NCBI GenBank assembly: GCA_018240325.1 | Contig: JAFEFZ010000241.1 | Location: 19,222 to 83,221 of the forward strand | Length of the DNA stretch: 64,000 bases | Direction of reading: 5' to 3' | DNA from: Pseudomonadota bacterium | GTDB taxonomy: Bacteria > Pseudomonadota > Gammaproteobacteria > Burkholderiales > Burkholderiaceae_C | Shown here: positions 45,837 to 55,800 of the stretch, one piece after another | Position numbering within the stretch: position 1 is the stretch's first letter | Layout: each line of letters opens with the position of its first letter | Translations under genes and position numbers: made by a program | The notes under the pieces: model-generated | What the model saw: only the letters and a program-made list of their open reading frames with translations | What the model was told of the DNA's origin: nothing | The model's database searches: none

Positions 45837-48671
45837 CTACCACCCGCGCATGAGCTGCTCCCGCACCGCCTGTGCATCCAGCACCAGCGGGGAACTCTCC
45901 CAGTCCGCGTCCTCCACCTTGCTGTACTTGGCATCGAAGGGGTTGCGGGTCGCCGCCGTGCGGTCGATCAGCCGCCGCGCGGCCTGCTCGTCGGCCAGCG
46001 CGATCTGCACCCACACGTCCTCCAGCGTGTCCGGGATCTGGCCGAACAGCTGGTGGATCGACGCCAGCCGGTCGGCCAGCACCTGGTGCACCCGGTCTTC
46101 CACCGACCCGCGGTAGCGCAGGTTGGCGATCCACACCTCGCTGCGCTGCTGGCCGATGCGCTGGATGCGGCCCTTGCGCTGCTCCAGCCGCGTCGGGTTC
46201 CACGGCAGGTCGATGTTGATCAGCGTGCCCAGCCGTTGCAGGTTCAACCCTTCCGAAGCCGCATCGGTGCCGAGCAGCAGCTTCAGTTCGCCGGCGCGCA
46301 CGCGCGCCTTCAGCCACTCGCGCTCGCAGCGCTGGAAGCGCCCGCCGCTCCACAGGCCCGAGCGGTTGCTGCCGGCGTACAGGCCGATCTCCATGTCGGC
46401 GAACTCGGGCCGCTTCGCCAGCTCGTCGCCCACCCAGCGCGCCGTGTCGTAGTACTGCGAGAACAGGATGCACCCGCGGCCGATCCAGCGTTCGCCCACG
46501 TCGCTGCGGGTGCCGAGCAGGTAGCCGGGCACGGCGTCGAGCTTGGGATCGTTGCTGCCCCCCTGGCGCAGCAGCGCCAGGCAGCGCTCCAACGACGCCG
46601 CCTCCGCCTTCGTGAAGTCCTTGAAGTCCGACACGGCGGCGGCCGGCTGCCCGTCCGCGTCAGCGCCGCCGTTGCCGCCGTTGCCGCCGTTGCCGCCGTT
46701 GCCGCCGTTGCCGTCGTCGCTGTCGTCGTCGTCCTCGTCCGTCGGCTCGTCGGGCGTCGCCCCCAGCAGCTTCATCACCGTGCTGCGGCCGGCCTCGATC
46801 GAGCTGCCCAGCCGGCGCAACAGCAGCGTCTTGAAGAAGCCGGCACCGCGCACCCGCTGCTGCAGCAGGCGGCAGAAGTGCTCCGCCTCCCCGTAGGCGT
46901 CGCGCAGGTAGCCGCCCAGGCCGAGCGCATCGGCATCGTCCTCGCCGAACAGGCGCACCTGCACTTTCGGCAGGAACCAGCTGCCGGTCGCCGGGTTGAC
47001 GGTCGCCTCGAGGTAGCCGCGCGTGCGCCGCACGATGCAGCGCAGCAGCGGGTTGAACTGCGCGCCGTAGCCCGGCAGCACGCCGTTGGCCAGTTGCACG
47101 CGCCGGATCGCCGGCGACAGCCGCTCCAGCATCTCGGGCGTGAACTGCCAGCTGCTGTCGTCTGCATCCAGGTTGCGGCGAATGCGGTCGAAGGCAGCGC
47201 CTTCCACGCGTGCCGGCAGCGGGTCGCGCACGTACTGCCAGCCGGCCACCACGTCCACCGGCACGCCGGCGTCGCCGGTAGCCACCGCGAGGCAGTGGCT
47301 CGCGCGGAACCACGGACTGGTGCGCGTCCAGCCGCCGAGCACGCCGTCGTTGCCTTGCGACAGGATGTCCAGCAGATCCCAGGCCTCCACCGGGTGCAGC
47401 TGCACCGGCGTGGCGGTGGCCAGCAGCATGCTCTTGGTACGCGGGCCGATCTGCTTCAGGAAGGCCATCAGCTTGTTCGGGTCGGCGCGCTCGTCGACCT
47501 CGTCGGGGCCGGCGTCCACCTTGGGCACGTTGCGGCGGCGGGCGCGATGCGCTTCGTCGACGATCACGCAGGCGTATCGGCGCGCCAGCAACTGCTGCAA
47601 GGCCTCCGGCTGGCCGCGCACCACCAAGCCCTGCGAAACCAGGCCGATGCGGCGCGGGCACCTGCCGAGCGCCTTGACGCCGTCGGACGGGTATTCGAGC
47701 TCGTTCTCGTCCACCCAGGCGCGGCCGTTCCAGCGCGCCGACGGCAGCTGCAGCAGCTCCATCAGCTCGCCCTGCCACTGCTGCAGCAGCGGCTTGGGCG
47801 CCAGCACCAGCACCGGAGCGCCGTCGGCGTCGTCCAGCGCCATCAGCAGCGCCGCCATCGCCAGCTGCACCGTCTTGCCCAGGCCCACCTGGTCGGCCAG
47901 CACCAGGCGTGCACCACCCAGGCGGTGGCGCTGCAGCGCCAGCTGGGCAAAGTACTTCTGGTGCGGCCACAGCCCCTGCTCGCGGCGGTACACCGGCGTT
48001 TCCACGGCCGCGGCCGCGGCGGCAGCCTGGGTGTCGGTAGTGGCCTGCCACTGCGGCGGCTCGATCACGCGGCGCACGGCGATGCGCCGCACATCCTGCG
48101 CGATGAACGGGCACACGCTCAGGTCCATCGCGCGCGGGTCGTTCCACAGCGCGTCGAACTCCTCCTGCACCCAGGCCACCGCGTCGGGCGAGTCGTCCTC
48201 CCACAGCAGCTCGTAGTTCAGCCGCCAGGCCGAGGCGCTTTCGTTGACGCTGCCCAGGAAGGCCGTGGCCGTGCCGTCGGCGCGGCGGATCACGCCCGCC
48301 TTCCCGTGGACCAGGCCGAAGGCTTCGTCGGGCAGCACGCGCACCTCGACGCGCCGGCTGGTCAGCGCCTCGTACAGCGCCCGGTAGCGCGGCAGCGCCG
48401 CCGGCGGTGCCGCCTCGGGCTGTCCAGCGCACCAACTGCGCCGCAGTGCCGCCTGCGCGGCGGCCGCGGTCACCAGGTCCTGCGGGTCGAGGTCGGAGTT
48501 GCAGACGATGCGCACCGGCCCCTGCACCTGCTGCAAGGCTTCGCCGGCCACTTCGAACAGGCTCGAGCGGAAGTAGCCGGCAATGCGGTCGTAGGCCACC
48601 GCACCGGCCAGGCGCTGGCCGAGCACCGTGCAGTCGAGACGCTGGCGGCGGCTGGAGTGCCGGTTCAGCAC
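45837..48671 (-). CDS. PLD-domain SNF2-type helicase of the defence operon
   Basis: 944 aa. The N-terminal part (about 1-200) has a phospholipase-D-like HxK motif (LVHGKAGVIRRADGTATAFL, then GSVNESASA). It is followed by a Snf2/SF2 helicase: LADQVGLGKTVQLAMAALLM (Walker A GLGKT), CVIVDEAHRARR (DEAH), LLATATPVQLHPVEAW, and the C-terminal LLGTDAASEGLNLQ and QRKGRIQRIGQQ (motif VI). A linker with acidic run DEDDDDSDDGNGG and Gly-Asn repeats splits the helicase lobes. Such PLD-helicases accompany DUF1156/DUF499 genes in defence islands. Last gene in the operon, 31 bases after the antitoxin. Confidence 0.9.
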   Translation of the reverse strand: MLNRHSSRRQRLDCTVLGQRLAGAVAYDRIAGYFRSSLFEVAGEALQQVQGPVRIVCNSDLDPQDLVTAAAAQAALRRSWCAGQPEAAPPAALPRYRALYEALTSRRVEVRVLPDEAFGLVHGKAGVIRRADGTATAFLGSVNESASAWRLNYELLWEDDSPDAVAWVQEEFDALWNDPRAMDLSVCPFIAQDVRRIAVRRVIEPPQWQATTDTQAAAAAAAVETPVYRREQGLWPHQKYFAQLALQRHRLGGARLVLADQVGLGKTVQLAMAALLMALDDADGAPVLVLAPKPLLQQWQGELMELLQLPSARWNGRAWVDENELEYPSDGVKALGRCPRRIGLVSQGLVVRGQPEALQQLLARRYACVIVDEAHRARRRNVPKVDAGPDEVDERADPNKLMAFLKQIGPRTKSMLLATATPVQLHPVEAWDLLDILSQGNDGVLGGWTRTSPWFRASHCLAVATGDAGVPVDVVAGWQYVRDPLPARVEGAAFDRIRRNLDADDSSWQFTPEMLERLSPAIRRVQLANGVLPGYGAQFNPLLRCIVRRTRGYLEATVNPATGSWFLPKVQVRLFGEDDADALGLGGYLRDAYGEAEHFCRLLQQRVRGAGFFKTLLLRRLGSSIEAGRSTVMKLLGATPDEPTDEDDDDSDDGNGGNGGNGGNGGNGGADADGQPAAAVSDFKDFTKAEAASLERCLALLRQGGSNDPKLDAVPGYLLGTRSDVGERWIGRGCILFSQYYDTARWVGDELAKRPEFADMEIGLYAGSNRSGLWSGGRFQRCEREWLKARVRAGELKLLLGTDAASEGLNLQRLGTLINIDLPWNPTRLEQRKGRIQRIGQQRSEVWIANLRYRGSVEDRVHQVLADRLASIHQLFGQIPDTLEDVWVQIALADEQAARRLIDRTAATRNPFDAKYSKVEDADWESSPLVLDAQAVREQLMRGW
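46671..46715. repeat. 9-bp tandem repeat inside the helicase gene
   Basis: Five copies of GTTGCCGCC (the last with one change) encode a Gly-Asn-Gly run in the interdomain linker. Copy-number changes would keep the frame. Confidence 0.85.
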
Positions 48672-48702
48672 GGCAAGGCGCGGGCCCCGGCGCTGGGTGG
48701 CC

Positions 48703-48936
48703 TCACTCGTCGCCGGCCACGGGCGTGCGCACCGGCACCCTGTCGAGCACCGCCGCCAGCGCAGCCGGGTCGGCGCGCTCGGCGCGCTGGCGCAGGTAGG
48801 TCTCGGCGGTGATCGCGGCGATCTTCTCGGTCACCGCGCTGGCCACGAACTGATCGACGGCAACGCCGTCCTGCGCCGCCATCTCCTGCAGGTGGCGCTG
48901 GATCGACTGCGGCAGTTTCAGCGTGATGGAGGTCAT
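48703..48936 (-). CDS. ribbon-helix-helix type antitoxin
   Basis: 77 aa: MTSITLKLPQSIQRHLQEMA followed by QDGVAVDQFVASAVTEKIAA is a typical N-terminal ribbon-helix-helix/toxin-antitoxin antitoxin pattern, with a C-terminal tail that would wrap the toxin. It overlaps the PIN toxin stop by four bases (ATGA), so the pair is co-translated. Toxin before antitoxin is the less common order. Confidence 0.8.
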   Translation of the reverse strand: MTSITLKLPQSIQRHLQEMAAQDGVAVDQFVASAVTEKIAAITAETYLRQRAERADPAALAAVLDRVPVRTPVAGDE

Positions 48937-49367
48937 CGCAAACGCTCCAGAAGTTGCTTGGGGTTCAGCACCTCGATGCCGAATTGTGCCGCGGGCCCGA
49001 AGTCGCGCCCGTTGAACGTGACGATGCACCGGGCGCCGGCCGCGACCGCCAGTTCGAGCACCATGTCGTCCTTGGCATCGCGAAGCATCGGGCGCCACAG
49101 GAAGTGGATGCGCTGGTGGTCGGCCAGTGCGCACAGGTTGTCGAGCACGGCATCGATGTCGCGCCCGCTCAGGCCCAGCGCTTCGGGATCGCGGCGCAGC
49201 ACGTCTTCGTACTCGAACAGCAGCGGCGTCGACAGCACGATGCGCACCCGCGCGGCGGCCACGGCGCGCAGCAGGCGGTGCGACTGGCCGCTGGCCGAAT
49301 ACAGGCCGGCATAGAGCACGTTGGTGTCCAGCACCACGCGCGGCGGCGGGGCCACGGCTTCAGGCAT
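48933..49367 (-). CDS. PIN-domain ribonuclease toxin
   Basis: 144 aa PIN protein: RVVLDTNVLYAGLYSASGQS (first Asp), STPLLFEYEDVL, DAKDDMVLELAVAAGARCIV (acidic centre), and TFNGRDF near the C-terminus. It resembles the 'putative toxin-antitoxin system toxin component, PIN family'. Its start overlaps the end of the DUF1156 methyltransferase by 8 bases, placing the toxin-antitoxin pair inside the defence operon. Confidence 0.85.
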   Translation of the reverse strand: MPEAVAPPPRVVLDTNVLYAGLYSASGQSHRLLRAVAAARVRIVLSTPLLFEYEDVLRRDPEALGLSGRDIDAVLDNLCALADHQRIHFLWRPMLRDAKDDMVLELAVAAGARCIVTFNGRDFGPAAQFGIEVLNPKQLLERLR

Positions 49368-52182
49368 GGTCGTTGCGCAGCCGGCCGGCGAGGATGCGCG
49401 CCGCCTGCGAATCGGCGGCCCATTCCTCCATGCCGGCGGCGTTGGCCAGCAGCGCCAGCCATTCGAGCAGGCCGACGAAGCGTTCGCGCCGCATCCAGTA
49501 GCCTGGGCCGAAGGTGTCGCGCAGGTACTGGCGGCCGGGCTCAGGGTTGGCGTCGGCGGCCGCGGTCTCGCGCAGCGCGAACAGCAGGTGGCGCAGCGGC
49601 GACGCGGCGAACGGATGCGGCGCGCCAGTGGCGGCGCGCCCGCGGCGGGCCGGCAGCACGGCGGCCGCGCCGTCGCCACCGCCGACGGGTGCCAGCACCG
49701 CAGCGCCGAAGCCGCTGGCGGTGCGCATGCGCGCGCCGTTGGCCTTGTCGCTTTCCAGCAGCGGCCTGATGTCGGTGACGCCGAAGCCGCGCGCCAGCTC
49801 CTCGTACATGCCCTGGCGGCGTTCGCCGCGGCTCTCGATGTCGAGGGCGCGCAGGTAGTAGCGCTCGGCCAGGTTCAGGTCGCGCCACGCGCCTTCGAGC
49901 CCGCGCGGGATCAGCGTGTCGCAGGCGATGCCCACCGCGCGCTCGATCACCGCCTGGAAGTCGCTCTTGTCGCCCTTGGCACGCACCGCGAACACCTCGT
50001 GCTCGACGTCGCGGCCGTCCAGGCTGCCGTACTGCGTCAGCACCTTCAATGCGGCGGCATAGGCCGCGAGCTGGTAGTCGGCGTCGTTGAAGTTGGGCTC
50101 GCCGCCCTCGTCCAGCGCCTGCATCGAGGCGAGCTGGCGCTTGACCTCGTCTTCGACCAGCGGATACACCTCGTCGAGGAAGCCGGACTCGCTGCCGATG
50201 CGCTTGCGCAGCACCAGACACACCGTGCCCTGCACGTAGTTGCCCTTCTTGATGCCCGATGCCTCGGTCTCGGTGCTGATCGTCCAGGCGGCGGTGGCCT
50301 TCAGCCCGGCGGCCCACAGGATCATGCCGAGGTCGGCCCACACCGCCGGGTTCTGGTGCGTGAACATCACCAGCTGCATGCCGCCGTCGGGCATGTGGGC
50401 GGCGAGGTTGCGGTAGATCTCGACCATCGAGCGGCGGAAGTCGTCGCCGTCGCCGCGCACCGCGAGTTCGGCGCGGGCGTCGGGGACCCATTCGGGGAAC
50501 GCGCGGGCGAGCTGCTTGTCGTACCAGGCGAGGAAGAAGTCGCCGAGCTCGTGGTAGTTGACGGCGTCGGCGTAGGGGGGGTCGGTGAGCCAGAGGTCGC
50601 AGTTCGCTTTGACGTCGCGTGCGTCAAGCACTGCAACATCGCCGGTTAGTTGACCGTCGACAACCCCCGCAAATGAAGCCTGGGAAAAAACCAGCGTGGT
50701 CAGCGGTCGAGTCGAATAGTTGAAGAGAGTGTTCAGCGCTTGGTTCAGGAAGGTATTCTTTCCACGGCCCATCTGGGTACGACTCGACAGCCAACAGCTC
50801 AGCCGAGAGTTCCAGTCCGCGAATCTGCTGACACTCAGCATCGCCGCTGCCAATGACTCCTTCGTGCCCGTAGCCGTTAGCTGACTCATGAGCAGCCCAT
50901 GAACCAGTAGCTGTCTCGGCGTGAACAGGTGATGCCAATGCGTCCAGCCACGCGTGCGAATCGGCTCTTCGGTCTTGTCGCCTCCCGCTGGAATGGCCTT
51001 CGAAGGAATGAAGCCCTGCCGCTGCCAGTCGACAAAGCGCTCGCGCAGCAGCGCCAGCACCTGCTCCTCGCGCGCCAGGTCGTCGGTATCGGGCGCGGCG
51101 TAACGGCGGCGGCCGTCGGCATCGACCCAGCGGATGCAGTACAGGCGCTCCTGGAACATGTCGCCCGGGCGCGGCACGAGGTCGTCGTTGGTCCAGCGGC
51201 GCAGGCCGTCGGGGCCGCGCAGCGCCTCGACGCTCCAGCTTCGGTTCGGGTTGAAGGGGTCGACCACGCGGCTGTCGACCACGGTTGCGCCGTTCTTCGC
51301 CTTGTGGCGCTTCAGTTCGGCGTCGCCCACGGTGGCGATCTCGGGCCGCAGGCGGTCCGATCCCGGTACGCGGTGCCAGCGCGCGATGACCCCGCTGTAC
51401 TCGTCGACCAACCAACTCGGTGACAACGGGATGTAGTAGTTGCAGCCCTCGGGCTTGACCTCGACGCAGTACACGAAGGCTTCTGCGCGCTCGCCGCGGG
51501 CGTTGTGCTCGATGCCCCACTCGGTCACCTGCCGGTCAGCGGCGGCCAGCGCCTCGGTCTGCACGCGCATCACCTCGACCTGCACCTCGGGCCCGCCGCC
51601 CAGCAGATTCAGGCTCGCCCAGGTCAGCAGCCCGGCGACCGGGTTCAGGTCGGAGCCGAAGGCGTCGCAGCCGATGCGCGCCGCCTCGAAGGGGATCGAG
51701 CCGCCGCCGCAGAATGAATCCCCCACGCGTGGGCGGTGGCCGAAGGCGCGCCGACCCAGCTGGTCGACCAGCTCGGGCAGGCTGGCCGCGCTGGTGCCCA
51801 GGTGGTCGTTGACGCTCGCCCAGGCCTCGACCGAGGGGCCGGCGGCGTTCTCGGGCCGCGCGCAGTGGGCGATGCGCTCGGCATAAGGCAGCGCGTCGAA
51901 GCCGGCGCGGCCCAGCCTGCGCTGCACGGCAGGCTTGCAGCGCGCCCAGGCGCCGTCGTCGTCCATCGTCAGGATCTGCAGGAAGACCTTGCGGTCCTTC
52001 TTCGCGTCGGCCGACGCCGGCATCAGCATGCCGACGATCGCCGCGCGCACCAGCACCAGCGGCTTGCGGCCCCACCACTTGCCCAGGCCGGTCAGCGTCT
52101 GGCTGGCCCCGGCCTTGCGCTCCTTGTAGCTCTCGGCCGACAGCCGTGCGATCGGGAACTGGGTTTCGATGAACGCGGGCAT
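49360..52182 (-). CDS. DUF1156-type DNA (adenine-N6/cytosine-N4) methyltransferase
   Basis: 940 aa. The N-terminal DUF1156 block (FPIARLSAESYKERKAG...LTGLGKWWGRKPLVLVRA) is followed by an SAM site DSFCGGGSIPFEAARIGCDA (about 155) and DPPYADAVNYHELGDFFLAW (about 535), whose DPPY is the amino-methyltransferase catalytic motif. It should methylate host DNA, either as self-marking for the defence system or as an effector component. From about 50625 to 51010 (residues about 390-520) base composition is visibly more A+T-rich than the rest. It is 13 bases downstream of the DUF3780 gene and overlaps the PIN gene. Confidence 0.9.
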   Translation of the reverse strand: MPAFIETQFPIARLSAESYKERKAGASQTLTGLGKWWGRKPLVLVRAAIVGMLMPASADAKKDRKVFLQILTMDDDGAWARCKPAVQRRLGRAGFDALPYAERIAHCARPENAAGPSVEAWASVNDHLGTSAASLPELVDQLGRRAFGHRPRVGDSFCGGGSIPFEAARIGCDAFGSDLNPVAGLLTWASLNLLGGGPEVQVEVMRVQTEALAAADRQVTEWGIEHNARGERAEAFVYCVEVKPEGCNYYIPLSPSWLVDEYSGVIARWHRVPGSDRLRPEIATVGDAELKRHKAKNGATVVDSRVVDPFNPNRSWSVEALRGPDGLRRWTNDDLVPRPGDMFQERLYCIRWVDADGRRRYAAPDTDDLAREEQVLALLRERFVDWQRQGFIPSKAIPAGGDKTEEPIRTRGWTHWHHLFTPRQLLVHGLLMSQLTATGTKESLAAAMLSVSRFADWNSRLSCWLSSRTQMGRGKNTFLNQALNTLFNYSTRPLTTLVFSQASFAGVVDGQLTGDVAVLDARDVKANCDLWLTDPPYADAVNYHELGDFFLAWYDKQLARAFPEWVPDARAELAVRGDGDDFRRSMVEIYRNLAAHMPDGGMQLVMFTHQNPAVWADLGMILWAAGLKATAAWTISTETEASGIKKGNYVQGTVCLVLRKRIGSESGFLDEVYPLVEDEVKRQLASMQALDEGGEPNFNDADYQLAAYAAALKVLTQYGSLDGRDVEHEVFAVRAKGDKSDFQAVIERAVGIACDTLIPRGLEGAWRDLNLAERYYLRALDIESRGERRQGMYEELARGFGVTDIRPLLESDKANGARMRTASGFGAAVLAPVGGGDGAAAVLPARRGRAATGAPHPFAASPLRHLLFALRETAAADANPEPGRQYLRDTFGPGYWMRRERFVGLLEWLALLANAAGMEEWAADSQAARILAGRLRNDHA

Positions 52183-52195
52183 GGGGCGACGGCGA

Positions 52196-52834
52196 TCAGA
52201 GGTTCAGCGACAGTTGCGAGTGGCCCAGCAGCTCGCGCCGGGCTCGCGGCGACATGCCCTCGCCCTTGACGAAGGGGTTGTCGGCCAGCGCGGCCCGCAG
52301 CGCCTTGCGCCAGCCGATGCCCTTTTGCAGCGCCTGGCCGGTGGTGGCGACGGTCATCGTGTAGAGCCACCAGCGCTCCTCGGGCGCGAGCGCTTCCCAG
52401 TTGCGCAGCGCGTTCGGGATGTCGGCGGGCGGCGCGTCTTCCACCGCCCAGCACAGCACGCACAGCTCCTTGCCCAGCGACGCGTGCAGCGGCACCGGCC
52501 GGGCCGGGTTCTTGACGAACTTGGCCACCGGCAGGCCGTTGGCGCGCAGGCGGCGGTTGGCCTCTTCCCAGAAGGCAGGGGCCAGCGCCAGCCAGCGGGC
52601 GCGGTCGATCAGCACGCGCAGCGCAAGGTCGGCCGGGTTCAGCGGCGCGCTGTGGCGTTCGCCCAGGCCGTCCAGGTCGGCGCCGCGGTGCTCGGAGATG
52701 CAGACCATCGCGTCCAGGGCCGCGCCCTTGGGCACGTCGACCAGGAAGCCGTGGCGCGCCTCGTCGGGCAGGAAGCCCAGGCCGACGGCCGTGCGGCCGG
52801 CGGCGCCCTGGCGGCGGGTTGCGGGGCTCACCAT
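52196..52834 (-). CDS. DUF3780 family protein
   Basis: 212 aa protein with features I associate with DUF3780: VGLGFLPDEARHGFLVDVPK, the R..W..LAPAFWEEANRRL helix, and PEERWWLYTMTVATTGQAL. No enzymatic motif is visible. DUF3780 genes occur almost only between DUF499 and DUF1156 genes, as here (3 and 13 bases from its neighbours). It is probably an accessory subunit of the defence complex. Confidence 0.85.
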   Translation of the reverse strand: MVSPATRRQGAAGRTAVGLGFLPDEARHGFLVDVPKGAALDAMVCISEHRGADLDGLGERHSAPLNPADLALRVLIDRARWLALAPAFWEEANRRLRANGLPVAKFVKNPARPVPLHASLGKELCVLCWAVEDAPPADIPNALRNWEALAPEERWWLYTMTVATTGQALQKGIGWRKALRAALADNPFVKGEGMSPRARRELLGHSQLSLNL

Positions 52835-52837
52835 GGC

Positions 52838-55800
52838 TCAGTCCTGCTGCACCTTGGCCATGTCGAAGGGCTGGTGGGTGGCGCGCAACCAGTCGAGCAG
52901 CGCCTGCCCGGTGGTGAAGGCGAGCGAGCCGACCGTCATGCGCAAACCGCCGGGGCCGACGATGTCCTGCAGCTTGTCGGCAGCCTGCTTCAGGCTGGCG
53001 GCGGAGTAGCCCGAGTCGAGCGCGCCGGAGTATTCGACGTGCTGCAGCCCGTCGGCGCTTTCGGCGCTGAGCTGCAGGTCGTGCGCGATCACGGTGGCGG
53101 CTTCGTCCAGGCGCTGGATGAAGTCCCACACCGCGCCGGCGTCGTCGAGCTTGGCGCGCTGTGTCCAGCGGGCCGGCCGGGTGGGGTCGAGCCTGGGCCC
53201 GTCACCGCCAGGCTGCGGGATCGGGATGCGCAGCACCTCGGAGTTGAGGCCGAAGGCGCCGGCCACGGCGATGGCGCTCACGATCCGGCTGCCCGCGGGC
53301 ACGCGCAAGCCGCCGTCGTAGGTGGCTGCGCCGACATGGGTGGGCGCGGAGCCGTCGGTGGTGCAGCGGATCTCGATGCCGGCGGCGCGCGGCAGCGCGC
53401 GCAGCTCCACTTCGAAGTGGTCGCCGCGGTTGTGCAGCCGGTACTTCAGCCGGATGCGCGCCGACCATTCCTTGACCGGGCTGACGCGGGCGGGGTCCGC
53501 CGGGTCGTGCGCCAGGAAGCGGTAGCGCAGCGCCGTAGCCTCGAAGCGCGCCGGCACGGGCACGGGGCTGGAGGCGGGCGTCGGGTCAGCGTCGCCGGTT
53601 TCGAAGACGACGGCGGGCGCATGCAGCGGCTCGACCTTCAGCCAGGTGCGGCCGTCGCCGTCGTCGTCCACCGAGAGTTCGCGTACTTCCACCGACGGCG
53701 CGGGCGGCGGGAACGGGCCGCGGCGCACGTGGTTGCCCTCTTCGCGCCACAGGCCGCGGCGCAGGCATTCGGCCTTCAGGTCGTCCAGCGCCGAGGTCTT
53801 GTGCAGCGGCCAGTTGGTGTTGACCGCGGCGTTGCGCTTGAAGTCCGACCACAGCACGACCTTGGTCTCGACGCTGCCGAAGAGCCGGGCCTCGGCGCGC
53901 GAGCGGAAGGCGTCGTCGTCGAACTTGACGGTGAACTTCTGCGCGCCTTCGAGCGTCTGGCGGATCGTGGCTTCACCGCTGCGGTTGCCGGCAAAGGCCA
54001 GGTCGACGCCGGTGGCGCGCAACGCGGTGTTGATGCTGGGGTAGACGATCTGGTCGAAGGCCTCCTTCAGCGCGGCGTTGAACTGCAGTGCGATGCGGTC
54101 ACGCAAGGCGTCGAGTGCGCGCCATTGCGGGTCGTCGGCGGGGGTCTGTTCCTGGCGCAGCTCGTCTTCGATGCTCTGCAGTGCGCGAGTCTGGCGGGCC
54201 GAGTCGATGACCTTCTGGAAGGTGTCGCGCGAGCCGGTGAGGAACAGCACGCGGTTCTTGTACTGCTGCTGGCCCCACCAGCCCTGCCAGTCGGCCGAGA
54301 TCGGCAACTGGTTGGCCTGCCCGCCGGGGCGCACGACGACCAGCGTCGTCTTCTCCTGCTCGAGCTGCACCTCGTCGGGCGGCGGCAGCACCTTCACCAT
54401 CTGGTAGCAGTCGCGCAGACTGGCGGCGAAATGCTGCTCGAGGTGCTCGCGCAGCATGCGATCCACCGTCTCGGCGTGCAGCGACAGGGCGGTGGCGCGC
54501 AGCTTGGCGGCCAGGTTCTGCTGGTTCTTGAAGTAGAGCCGCCCATCGGCCGAGTTGTGCAGATACCAGGCGCGCGTGGCCAGCTTGTCGAGCACGTTGG
54601 CCTTGAAGGTGGACAGGTCGCGCCCCGGGCGCTGCAGACAATCGACGAGCTGGTATTCGCGCAGGCCGTGGATGGCGCCGGGGGTGGTGGACAGCGACGC
54701 GACGAGGATCAGGCGGGCCGCGTCGGAGGCGTCGGCATTGCCGTTGGCGAGGTCGATCTGCTCGGCTTCGGCGTCGCCGCCGTGGGCGATGTCGTGCGCG
54801 ATGGCTTCGCTCAGCGACGGGTTGATGGTGCGGATTTCGGAGGCGATCTCGTCGACGTTGAGGTCGATGTCGTAGGGGTGGATCAGGTCCCTGCCTTCGG
54901 CCTTGCCGGTCTTCCACAAGTCGGCTACCACCATCTGCATCAGGCGGATGACGCCGCGGGTCTGCTGGAAGCCCTCGTTCTCCTTGAACTTGCCGACCAG
55001 CTCGCGCAGGTCGGGGTGGAAGGGGTAGGCATCGACCAAGCGCGAGAACAGCGACTCGGGCGCGGTGGTGGTGAGGTTCATGCGCACTGCCTCGCGCAAG
55101 GCATCGCGGTAGGCGCCGGCAATGCGCTCGACCTCGGCTGGAGGCGCCACCGCCGAGAACAGCCGCTTGCGCAGGATGTGGTACAGCTCGTCGCCGTTGG
55201 GGTTGACCGGCGTGATCGGCACCGCGATGCGCCGGGCCTCGGCGCTGATGCCCTGCACCGCGCGGCCGAACGCTGCCTGCAGGCTGGCCTGGCCGACGGT
55301 GAAGTTGGTGCCGGCCAGATCGGACAGCACCAGGCAGACGTTGTCCATCTCGGCGACGGCGACGAACAGGTTGGCCAGCGCGGTGGTGGTGACGACGCCC
55401 AGATCGGCATTGCCCACCGGCACGGCGACCGCGTATTCGAGGTACGGCGGCAGCTCGTCGAGGAACAGCACCAGCGGGTCGCCGCCGAGCAGCTGCTTCC
55501 AGGCTTCGGGGCCCGGCGCGCTGAGCAGCGGCGACACGTAGCGGGCGAACTGGCCGGCCTTGCCCAGCTGCTCGGCGATCGAACCCCAGATGCCGCCCGG
55601 GGCGTCGGTGCTGCGGCCGTTGAAGCCGACGACCCGGCAGCGGCCGAGCCTGGGCGCGGGGTCCTTGTCGCCCAGCACGCGGCGCCGCAGCTCGGCGTCC
55701 TTGGCCAGCAGGCCCAGGCCGATCATGCTGTGCGTCTTGCCGCCGCCCATGGCCTGCGACAGCAGGAAGACCGATGAGCCCGCGCCGTTGCCCGACAGGT

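Noticed and set aside
46671-46715. possible CRISPR-like repeat
   Set aside because: Units are 9 bp without spacers and encode Gly-Asn repeats in a helicase linker.
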